The notes beneath the pieces were generated by a model, which was given only the letters and a program-made list of their open reading frames with translations, made no database searches and was not told where the DNA came from. A stretch of 64,000 nucleotides of DNA from Georgenia faecalis (GTDB lineage Bacteria > Actinomycetota > Actinomycetes > Actinomycetales > Actinomycetaceae), in the NCBI RefSeq assembly GCF_003710105.1, contig NZ_CP033325.1, forward strand, positions 744,001 to 808,000, in the 5' to 3' direction. Shown piece by piece: positions 37,666 through 46,554 of this stretch; the stretch's first letter is position 1; each line of letters starts with the position of its first letter. The position numbers and the translations under genes were made by a program.

Positions 37666-38577
37666 TCAGCCGGTGACCGTGGCGACGAAGTCGGGGTTCT
37701 CCTCGAGCCACTGCTCGACGGAGCCCTCGTTGTCGCTGCCGCCGTTCTCGTTGAACATGATGTTCTCGAGCGCGTGCAGCTGGTCGGCGTCCATCGTGAA
37801 GTTCGCGATCCACTCCGCCACGTCGGGGTACTCGCTGGCGAAGGCGGCGGTGCCGTACGTGTAGATGTCGTCGGCCTCGCCGAGCGCACCCTCGGGGTCC
37901 TCGAGGTCCTTGATCGGGAATGCGTCGTACGCCCAGTGCGGGCGCCACAGGGTGACGACGACGTTCTCGCCGGCGTCGGTGGCGGCCTCGAGCTCGGCGA
38001 GCATCGCCGGCGTGGAGGAGACGAGGAACTCCATGTCCTCCAGGCCGTACGCGGGGATCACCGCGTCGCGGACCACCCGGGTGAGGCCGGCGCCGGACTC
38101 GATGCCGATGATGCGGTTGTCGAAGAGCTCCGCGTTCTCGGCCAGCTCGGCGAGCGAGTCGATGGGGGCGTCCTCGTTGACGGCGACCGTCAGCGGGGCG
38201 CCCTCGAGCCACATGCCCAGCTCGGCGATGTCCTCGCCGTACTCGGCGACGAAGTCGCCGTGGGTGAGGGGGAGCCAGGTGTCGAAGTTGAGGTCGTAGT
38301 CGCCCTCGGCGAGGCCCGTGAAGACGATGCCGGCGTCGGCCGTCTCCATCTCCACCTCGTAGCCCTCCTCCTCGAGGATGTGCTGCCACAGGTGGGAGAC
38401 GGCGATGCCCTCCTCCCAGCCCGAGTGGATGCCGATGGTGATGGGCTCGGCGTTCGCGGGACCGTCCCCGCCGCCCGTCCCGCCGTCGTCGGAGGACCCG
38501 CAGGCGGCGAGGGTGAGGGCCAGGGCGGTGGTGGTGGCGAGGACGCCGCCACGGCGTCGGAGGTTGCGCATGGACAT
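37666..38577 (-). CDS. proX: Glycine betaine/choline-type ABC substrate-binding lipoprotein
   Basis: A 303-residue lipoprotein of the OpuAC/ProX family that binds quaternary amines (glycine betaine, proline betaine or choline) outside the cell. The lipobox is LTLAAC, with the lipidated cysteine near residue 26. ITIGIHSGWEEGIAVSHLWQ starts the binding fold. FDTWLPLTHGDF and TLWRPHWAYDAFP supply aromatic residues typical of the ligand cage. ATG at 38577 follows AAAGGA. It is the last gene of the proV-proW-proX unit, with 52 bases to proW, and ends at a hairpin. Osmotic regulation is likely but not seen in sequence. Confidence 0.93.
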   Translation of the reverse strand: MSMRNLRRRGGVLATTTALALTLAACGSSDDGGTGGGDGPANAEPITIGIHSGWEEGIAVSHLWQHILEEEGYEVEMETADAGIVFTGLAEGDYDLNFDTWLPLTHGDFVAEYGEDIAELGMWLEGAPLTVAVNEDAPIDSLAELAENAELFDNRIIGIESGAGLTRVVRDAVIPAYGLEDMEFLVSSTPAMLAELEAATDAGENVVVTLWRPHWAYDAFPIKDLEDPEGALGEADDIYTYGTAAFASEYPDVAEWIANFTMDADQLHALENIMFNENGGSDNEGSVEQWLEENPDFVATVTG

Positions 38578-38629
38578 CGTTCCTTTCGCGAGCGAGACAT
38601 CCGCTCTCGTGGGGGTGAGGGGGGAGGGC

Positions 38630-39498
38630 TCAGTCGGAGGCCGCGCGCACCCGCAGGGCCTTCGCCACCGGGGCGCGGTCGCCGAGGGCGGCGGTCACGC
38701 GGTCGAGGATCATCGCGAGGATGACGACCGACAGGCCCGCCTCCACGCCGAGCCCGATGTTGACCGTCTGCAGCGCCTGGACGACGTCCTGGCCCAGGCC
38801 CGGCGCGCCGACCATGCCGGAGATGACCACCATGGACAGCGCGAGCATGATCACCTGGTTGAGGCCCGCCATGATCGTGGGCAGGGCGAGCGGGAGCTGG
38901 ATCTGGCGCAGGATGCGCCCCGGCGTCGCACCGAAGGCGTGCCCGGCCTCGACGACCTCGCTGTCCACCTGCCGGATGCCCAGCTCGGTGAGGCGCACGC
39001 CGGGCGCCATGGCGAAGATGATCGTCGCGACGACGCCGGGGACGACGCCGACGCGGAAGAGGACCACGGCCGGGATGAGGTAGACGAACGCGGGCATCGT
39101 CTGCATGAAGTCGAGCACGGGGCGCAGGGCTCGCGAGACGTGGCCGTTGCGGGCCGCCCACACGCCCAGCGGGATGCCGACGGCGACGGCGATGAGCGAG
39201 GCCACGAGGACCAGGGCGAGCGTCGACATGGCGTTCTCCCACTGGTCGACGCCGTAGATCACGGCCAGCCCGACGAGCGAGCCGAGGGCCAGCCGCCACC
39301 CCTTGGCGAAGAACGCCGCGGCGGCGAGGACGAGGGCGACGACCCACGGGGCGGGCCCGGCGAGCGCAAGCTCGGCACCGTCGAAGAGGGTGTCGACGCC
39401 GGTGCCGATGACGTCGAAGACGCGGTCGAGGTTGTCGGTGAGGACGTCGACGAAGGCGTCGGCCCACTCGCCGACGGGCAGACGGAAGAGGGTCTCGT

Positions 39499-39502
<4 letters not shown>
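38630..39502 (-). CDS. proW: Glycine betaine-type ABC transporter permease
   Basis: A 290-residue membrane subunit with about six or seven hydrophobic segments and the ProW/OpuAB loop FGATPGRILRQIQLPLALPTIMAG (the EAA motif contacting the ATPase). DFMQTMPAFVYLIPAVVLF is another conserved block. ATG at 39502 overlaps the proV stop by four bases. Works with proV and proX to import compatible solutes. Confidence 0.93.
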
Positions 39503-40866
<1,364 letters not shown>

Positions 40867-41246
40867 ATTCACCTCGCAGTGTTCTCAGACGGCCGCGGCC
40901 AAGGGGCGCGCGGCTGCTTACGATCACCGCGTCGGGCACGACGGGCATCGCATGGTGGGGATGGGGATGTCCTCCACCATGCCAGCCGGGTCGGACGTGC
41001 GCCAACGACCTGGCGCCCCCCAGCAGGTGCCGGGGGTGGTCCAGCGTCCGAGACGCAACGCCCTGACCTGCACCTTTGCAGGCTGGCGAGATTGTTACAC
41101 GGTTGTGACGTTGACATGCCCCCTGGGTTGCCGTACCGGCCGAGACCCGGTGTGGCGCACGTCGCGTCGGCATTGTCCGGATATGCCGCAGCGGGGGTGC
41201 TCCTCGAGGAGCACCCCCGCTGCGGGGTGGCGAGGTCGGGCCGGCG
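40867..41246. other. 380-base intergenic region upstream of proV
   Basis: No convincing gene is seen. It must contain the promoter of the proV operon (minus strand) and the GH3 terminator at 41186-41225. Notable are a small hairpin CTGCA-CCTT-TGCAG (41068-41081) and an imperfect dyad GTTACACGGTTGTGAC (41094-41109). The latter overlaps the minus-strand sequence GTGTAACAAT, a possible -10 region. The leader between that and the proV start would be about 225 bases, long enough for RNA regulation. Confidence 0.5.
41186..41225 (-). terminator. Perfect 40-base palindrome, terminator of GH3 gene 1
   Basis: Twenty perfect base pairs: arms CCGCAGCGGGGGTGCTCCTC and its exact complement, starting 22 bases past the stop of the first GH3 gene. 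The core GCGGGGGTGC/GCACCCCCGC also occurs in the two terminators of the paralogous genes. Confidence 0.85.
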
Positions 41247-43595
41247 TCAGCGGCTGGTCAGTCGCCGCCGGGTGGCGAGGAGCGCGCCGATGGCGAGCAG
41301 GAGCGCGCCGCCCGCCAGGAGCCCGGTGCTCTCGACGCCCGTGCTGGGCAGGTTCCCGCCGCGGGGCGGGGGACCGGCCGGGTCCGGCCGCCCGCTCGGG
41401 TCCGGCCGCCCGCTCGGGTCGTCGGTGGGCGGGGGAGCCGTCGTCGGCGGCTCCGTGGGTCCGTCCGTGGGCGGCTCGGTGGGTCCGTCCGTGGGCGGCT
41501 CGGTGGGTCCGTCCGTGGGCGGCTCCGTGGGGCCGTCGGTGGGTGGCTCGGTGGGCGCCGTCGCGTCGAAGGTGTGGGTCCACGTGGCGACCGCGCCGTC
41601 GGTGAGGGCGTAACCCTCGACGGCGCGGGCGGTGACGGCGACGGTCCCGGTCCCGGGGTAGGTGCCCGCCTCGACGGGCTCGCCGCCGATCACGTACTCC
41701 ACGCCCTCGGTCTCGGGGATCGTGAACGTGTCCTGGGCCGTGCCCGGCTCGTCGGTGAACGCCACCGCTGTCGGCGTCACCTCGATGACGTACCGCAGGC
41801 CGAACCCGAGCGGGAAGAGGACGCCGCTGCCGTCGGCCTCGGGGACGTTGACCGGGAGCCGGCCGCTGGGGTTGACGTCGCCGGTGAGGGCGGCGACGGC
41901 GCCGTGGAAGCTGGTCGTCGTGAAGCCGTAGGTGTTGAGGACGGCGTCCGCGTCGGGAAACACGCTGACGTCGTAGGGGTGCTGGGTGGCGACCACGACG
42001 ACCGGCGTGCCGGTCTCGGCCAGGGCGGCGACCATGGCCTGCTGCGCGGCGTTCCCCGTGGCGTTGTTCGAGGTGAAGACGACGACGTCGTGGTCGGGGG
42101 CCGCGGCGACCGCGCGCGCCCGGTACTCCTCGGACGGCGACGTGCCGTCCTCGTAGTCCTCGGTCACGGTGAACCCGCGTTCGGCGAGCATCGGGCCCAT
42201 GAGCTCGGGCCAGCCGGAGCCGGCGCCGACCATGAGGACGGAGTCCTCCTCCGGGTCGAGGGGGAGCAGGTCGTCGTCGTTGCGCAGCAGCGTGACGGCG
42301 CGCTCGGCGATCTCGTCGGCCGCAGCGAGGTGCTCGTCGTTGCCGACGACGTCCATCACCGCGTCGACGTCGACCATGGGGTCCGCCCACACGCCGCGCT
42401 CGACCTTCCACTCGAGGATGCGGCGGACCGAGGCGTCGAGGCGGTCCTCGGTGATCCGCCCGTCGGCGAGGGCACCCTTGACGCCCGCGATCGTCGCGTC
42501 CATGTTCGGCGGGTTGAGGAGGACGTCCGCCCCCGCCATGATCGCCATGGCGGCGATGTCGGCGTCGTCGAGGGGCTCGCCGTCCTCGCCCTCGACGAGG
42601 CGCAGCGCGGCCATGCCGAGCGAGTCGGTGACGATGAGACCGTCGAAGCCCATCTCCTCGCGGAGCAGCTCGGTGAGCACCTTGGGGGACAGGGTCCCGG
42701 GCAGCTCGGGGTCGATCGCCTCGACGATCATGTGCGCCGTCATCACCATGTCGATGTCGGCGTCGATGGCCGCCTCGAACGGGATGAGGTGCTGGTCGAG
42801 GGTGGCGCGGTCGTACGTGACGATGGGCAGGCCGGTGTGGGAGTCGACCGCGGTGTCCCCGTGGCCGGGGAAGTGCTTGGCGGCGGCCGCGACGTCGTAG
42901 GCCTGGATGCCCTCGATCTGGGCCGCGCCCAGCCTGGCGACGGTCTCCGGGTCCTCCCCCATGGAGCGGTCGGCGATGACCGGGTTGGCGGGGTTGGTGT
43001 TGACGTCGAGGACGGGGGCGAAGTCGACGTTGACGCCGACGGCGCCCATCTCCGAGCCGAGGATCTCGCCGTGGGCGCGGGCGAGCGCCTCGTCGAAGGT
43101 GGCGCCGAGGGCCATGGTGCTGGGCAGCACGGTGGCCGGTGCGGTCAGCCGCGCCACCCGGCCGCCCTCCTGGTCGATGGTGATCGCCAGCGGGATCCCC
43201 GGGTCCGCGTCGAGCGCCGCCTGCTGGAGGCCGTTGGAGAGCGTGGCGGTGGCCTGTGGGCTGGCCGTGTTCCCCGCCCACGCGAAGTAGAGGACGCCGC
43301 CCAGGTGGTACTTCTCCACGACCTGGGCCGGGGTGGTGATCCCCGCGCCGTACCGGCCGCTGTTCTGCGTGGCGTAGGTGGCGTCGTCGGCGGACGAGCC
43401 GTAGACGTGGTTCCAGATGAGCTGGCCGATCTTCTCGTCGACCGACATGCCGTCGATGATCGCCTCGATCTCGGCGCTCGACCCGGGGACGGGTTCGGCG
43501 GCGCTCGCGGGAACCATGCTGCCGGCGAGCACGCACGCCGCTGCGGCGGCGACGACTCCTGTGCGCAAGACCGACCGGGGGCGTGAACCGTGCAC
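41247..43595 (-). CDS. Secreted LPSTG-anchored NagZ-like family 3 glycosidase (copy 1)
   Basis: A 782-residue surface beta-N-acetylhexosaminidase-type enzyme. It has a signal peptide (core VLRTGVVAAAAACVLAGSM, cut after ASA) and a TIM barrel with IDQEGGRVARL. The NagZ loop KHFPGHGDT at residues 240-248, followed by DSH, supplies the acid/base histidine, and the likely nucleophile is D324 in VTDSLG. A second alpha/beta domain and one 75-residue beta module follow. Then come a TEPPTDGP-repeat stalk and LPSTG (749-753) with membrane anchor. GTG at 43595 has GGAGG upstream. Acts on GlcNAc-containing wall glycans or chitin fragments; target unproven. Confidence 0.92.
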   Translation of the reverse strand: MHGSRPRSVLRTGVVAAAAACVLAGSMVPASAAEPVPGSSAEIEAIIDGMSVDEKIGQLIWNHVYGSSADDATYATQNSGRYGAGITTPAQVVEKYHLGGVLYFAWAGNTASPQATATLSNGLQQAALDADPGIPLAITIDQEGGRVARLTAPATVLPSTMALGATFDEALARAHGEILGSEMGAVGVNVDFAPVLDVNTNPANPVIADRSMGEDPETVARLGAAQIEGIQAYDVAAAAKHFPGHGDTAVDSHTGLPIVTYDRATLDQHLIPFEAAIDADIDMVMTAHMIVEAIDPELPGTLSPKVLTELLREEMGFDGLIVTDSLGMAALRLVEGEDGEPLDDADIAAMAIMAGADVLLNPPNMDATIAGVKGALADGRITEDRLDASVRRILEWKVERGVWADPMVDVDAVMDVVGNDEHLAAADEIAERAVTLLRNDDDLLPLDPEEDSVLMVGAGSGWPELMGPMLAERGFTVTEDYEDGTSPSEEYRARAVAAAPDHDVVVFTSNNATGNAAQQAMVAALAETGTPVVVVATQHPYDVSVFPDADAVLNTYGFTTTSFHGAVAALTGDVNPSGRLPVNVPEADGSGVLFPLGFGLRYVIEVTPTAVAFTDEPGTAQDTFTIPETEGVEYVIGGEPVEAGTYPGTGTVAVTARAVEGYALTDGAVATWTHTFDATAPTEPPTDGPTEPPTDGPTEPPTDGPTEPPTDGPTEPPTTAPPPTDDPSGRPDPSGRPDPAGPPPRGGNLPSTGVESTGLLAGGALLLAIGALLATRRRLTSR
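41446..41565 (-). repeat. 24-base repeats encoding a Pro/Thr stalk in GH3 copy 1
   Basis: Five units with a 24-base period start at 41446, 41470, 41494, 41518 and 41542 and encode TEPPTDGP octapeptides. The last unit is diverged. The repeat forms the spacer between the enzyme and its LPSTG anchor. Confidence 0.85.
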
Positions 43596-43673
43596 GTGAC
43601 CTCCAGGTGAGGGGAGCCCACCTCGGCGCGGGCTCGGCACGCCGGACACTACGACCGACCCGGGCCGCGGGTC

Positions 43674-43685
43674 ACAAACTTTTGT
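43674..43685. promoter_or_regulatory. AT-rich dyad upstream of GH3 copy 1
   Basis: ACAAACTTTTGT has arms ACAAA and TTTGT and lies 79 bases before the start of the first GH3 gene, in a gap that is otherwise GC-rich. It may be an operator or part of the promoter; no clear -10/-35 pair was identified. Confidence 0.35.
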
Positions 43686-43808
43686 CTACGATCTTCGCGG
43701 TGAAAGCGACTTCCGCACGGTCGCCGCGGTGAGCCGGGCGGTGCAGGGGTGCCGCGGCGGGCCCCGGTGCGTCCGGCGGGCCGGGCGCTGGGGCCAGGGC
43801 CCACAGCG

Positions 43809-43844
43809 GAGCGGGGGTGCCCTCCGAAGAGGGCACCCCCGCTC
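43809..43844 (-). terminator. Terminator of GH3 gene 2
   Basis: Perfect 16-base arms GAGCGGGGGTGCCCTC (43809-43824) and GAGGGCACCCCCGCTC (43829-43844) with a four-base loop CGAA, 28 bases past the stop of the second GH3 gene. Confidence 0.85.
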
Positions 43845-43871
43845 GGGTGGTGCTACGTCAGCGCGGGGCCG

Positions 43872-46331
43872 TCAGCGCGTCTGGCGGCGGCGCACGGCGA
43901 GGACCGTTCCGGCGCCGAGCGCGAGGAGCAGCAGCGCCCCGGCGACGAGGCCGGTCGCCTCCGCGCCCGTGCTGGGCAGGTTCCCGCGGGGCGGCCTGCT
44001 CGGGCCGTCACCGCCCGGTGCCGTGGGGCCTCCGCCGCCGCTGGAGTCCTCGCAGCCGACGCCGTCCCGGTCACGGTCGAGGTGCGTGCCGTACCCGGGC
44101 TCGCCCCGGTGCACGGGTGCTGCACCGGCGGCGCGCGCGGCGTCGCAGTTCTCGTAGTAGACGTCGCCGCCGGGGGTCGTGGGCTCCGGGCCCGGGGTGG
44201 TGGGCTCCGGGCCGGGCGTGGTGGGGTCCGGGTCCGGGGTCGTCGGCTCCTCGCCGGCGGCGTCGAACTCGTGCGCCCACAGCGCCTCGGCGTCCCACGC
44301 GAGGTAGTAGCCCTCGAGCGGGACCGCGGCGATCGCGACGGCGCCCTCACCGGGGTAGGTCCCGGCCTCGCGGACCTCGGCGTCGTCGCCCTCCCCGACG
44401 ACGTACTCCACGCCCTCGGTGGCCGGGATGGTGAAGGAGTCGTTCGCGGTGCCCGGCTGGTCCGTGAAGGTCGGCGCCGCGGGAGTGACCGCCGTGCCGT
44501 AGCTGATGCCGTAGCCGAGGGGGTACATGACCTCGCCGGCGACGGCGCCGGGGATGTTGACCGGCAGGCGGCCGCTCGGGTTGACGGTGCCGAGGACGGC
44601 GTCGGCGAGGGAGTTGAGCGACGGCGCCTGGTAGCTGTACGTGGCGAGCTGCGCGTCGGCCATGGCCCAGTTGACGTCGTAGGGGTTGCGCACCGGGACG
44701 TGGATGACCGGGATGTCAGTGGCCACGAGCGCGGCGAGATAGGCCCGCTGCGCGGCCGCGTCGGCCGCGGTCAGCCCCGAGACGTTCGTCATGACGAGGA
44801 TGGCGTCGTGCCCCTGGGCGGCCGCGACCGCGGCCGCGATGTCCGCGTCGGTGGGGGCGGCGGCGGGGTGGGCCGTGGCGTCCGCGCCGCGCGCGGCGAG
44901 GGCCGCGGTGAGGTTCGGCACGCCGGTGGCGCCCCAGCCGGTGACGAAGACCGAGTCGTCCGTGCTCAGCGGCAGGACGTTGTCCTCGTTGCGGAGCAGG
45001 GTGAGGGACCGGTCGGCGATCTCGTCCGCGACGGCGAGGTGCTCGGCGTTGCCGACGACGGCGTCGACGGCGTCGACGTCGACGTACGGGTCGGGCGTCC
45101 ACACGCCCCGGTCGACCTTCCACTCGAGGATCCGGGTGACGGACTCCTCCAGGCGCTCGCGGGTGAGCTCGTCGTTCTCGACGGCCTCGGTGATCGCCTC
45201 GAACGTCGCGGGGACGTCCGGGGACATGAGAAGGATGTCGGAGCCCGCCTGGATGGCGAGGACGGCGATCTCACCGTCGGTGAGCGGGTTGCCGGGGAGC
45301 TGCTTGAGCGCCGCCATGTCGAGCGCGTCGGTGGTGATGAGGCCGTCGAAGCCCATCTCCTCGCGGAGCAGGCCGGTGAGGACGTCGTGGGACAGGGTGC
45401 CGGGCATCTCGTCGTCGATGGCCTCGACGATGATGTGCGCCGTCATGACCATGTCGACGCCGGCCTCGATGGCGGCCTTGAACGGCAGGAGGTGCCGGTC
45501 GAGGGTCGCGCGGTCGTAGTCGACCACCGGCAGGCCGTAGTGCGAGTCGTTCACCGTGTCGCCGTGGCCGGGGAAGTGCTTCGCCGCCGCACCGACGCCG
45601 TTGTCCTGCAGCCCGGTGAGCTGGCCGACGCCGAGCGCCGCCACCGCCTCGGGGTTCTCGCCCATCGACCGCACCCCGATGACCGGGTTTGCGGGGTTGG
45701 TGTTGACGTCGACGACGGGGGCGAAGTCGACGTTGACGCCCACGGACGCGAGCTCCCTGCCCAGGACGGAGCCCTGGGCGTAGGCGAGCATCGGGTCGTA
45801 CGTCGCGCCGAGGGCCATGTTGCCCGGGAACACGGTGACGGGGCTCGCCATGCGGGCGACGATGCCGCCCTCCTGGTCGATGGTGACCGCGAGCGGGATG
45901 CCGGATCCCTCGTCCCCGACCGAGGCCGCCTGGAGGTCGTTCGACAGCTCCGCGGTGCCCGCGGGGTCGTTGACCACCACCGGGTTGGACCACGCGAAGT
46001 AGAGGACGCCGCCGAGGTCGTACTCCTCGATGACCTCCGCAGGGGTGTCGACCCCGTAACGGGCCGGGTTGCTCTGAACGGGGTTCCCGTAGGTGTGGCC
46101 GGCGTGGTCGCCCGTGTTGCCGTAGACCTGCGTCCACGTCATCTGACCGATGAGCTGCCGCAGGCTCATCCCGTCGACGACGGCCGCGATCGCCTCGTCG
46201 GAGGTGGGTGGTGGGACAGCGGCGTTGGCCGGGACCATGCCGGCGGCGAGCACGCAGGTCGCCGCCGCGGCGACGACGCCGGTGCGCAGGACCGGGCGTG
46301 AACGGGACGAGCGGGAACGGGAGCGGTGCAC
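43872..46331 (-). CDS. Secreted LPSTG-anchored NagZ-like glycosidase with Excalibur domain (copy 2)
   Basis: An 819-residue paralogue of the genes on both sides. The signal peptide ends at VPANAA. The barrel has IDQEGGIVARM, the NagZ loop KHFPGHGDT at residues 251-259 and the likely nucleophile D335 in TTDALD. After one beta module the C-terminus carries an Excalibur calcium-binding domain: YYENCDAARAAG, then LDRDRDGVGCE with the DxDxDG loop. LPSTG (785) and a hydrophobic anchor follow. GTG at 46331 follows GGAGG. The added domain may bind calcium or the wall near the substrate. Confidence 0.92.
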   Translation of the reverse strand: MHRSRSRSSRSRPVLRTGVVAAAATCVLAAGMVPANAAVPPPTSDEAIAAVVDGMSLRQLIGQMTWTQVYGNTGDHAGHTYGNPVQSNPARYGVDTPAEVIEEYDLGGVLYFAWSNPVVVNDPAGTAELSNDLQAASVGDEGSGIPLAVTIDQEGGIVARMASPVTVFPGNMALGATYDPMLAYAQGSVLGRELASVGVNVDFAPVVDVNTNPANPVIGVRSMGENPEAVAALGVGQLTGLQDNGVGAAAKHFPGHGDTVNDSHYGLPVVDYDRATLDRHLLPFKAAIEAGVDMVMTAHIIVEAIDDEMPGTLSHDVLTGLLREEMGFDGLITTDALDMAALKQLPGNPLTDGEIAVLAIQAGSDILLMSPDVPATFEAITEAVENDELTRERLEESVTRILEWKVDRGVWTPDPYVDVDAVDAVVGNAEHLAVADEIADRSLTLLRNEDNVLPLSTDDSVFVTGWGATGVPNLTAALAARGADATAHPAAAPTDADIAAAVAAAQGHDAILVMTNVSGLTAADAAAQRAYLAALVATDIPVIHVPVRNPYDVNWAMADAQLATYSYQAPSLNSLADAVLGTVNPSGRLPVNIPGAVAGEVMYPLGYGISYGTAVTPAAPTFTDQPGTANDSFTIPATEGVEYVVGEGDDAEVREAGTYPGEGAVAIAAVPLEGYYLAWDAEALWAHEFDAAGEEPTTPDPDPTTPGPEPTTPGPEPTTPGGDVYYENCDAARAAGAAPVHRGEPGYGTHLDRDRDGVGCEDSSGGGGPTAPGGDGPSRPPRGNLPSTGAEATGLVAGALLLLALGAGTVLAVRRRQTR

Positions 46332-46377
46332 GACACCTCCATGTGTGGGGAGCCCGCACCGGTGCAGGCTCACTCGG

Positions 46378-46406
46378 ACGGTATGCCGCACCCCCAGGGG
46401 CGTCAA
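46378..46406 (-). promoter_or_regulatory. Promoter of GH3 gene 2
   Basis: On the minus strand TTGACG (46406-46401) and TACCGT (46383-46378) are separated by exactly 17 bases, a good sigma-70-type arrangement. It lies 47 bases upstream of the start of copy 2. It shows that copy 2 has its own promoter and is not read only from copy 3. Confidence 0.6.
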
Positions 46407-46470
46407 TGGTTTACGCGAGGCTTCCTGGTCCGGCCTGCGAGTGACGCGCGGGCGGCGCCCCGACATGCGG

Positions 46471-46506
46471 GAGCGGGGGTGCTCCCCGTGGGGAGCACCC
46501 CCGCTC
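46471..46506 (-). terminator. Terminator of GH3 gene 3
   Basis: Seventeen-base arms GAGCGGGGGTGCTCCCC (46471-46487) and GGGGAGCACCCCCGCTC (46490-46506) with a two-base apex, 49 bases past the stop of the third GH3 gene. Core matches the terminators at 41186 and 43809. Confidence 0.85.
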
Positions 46507-46554
46507 GCGGGTGGTGCGTCAGACGTCAGCCGGTGGGCGTCGGTCCGGGGTGCC

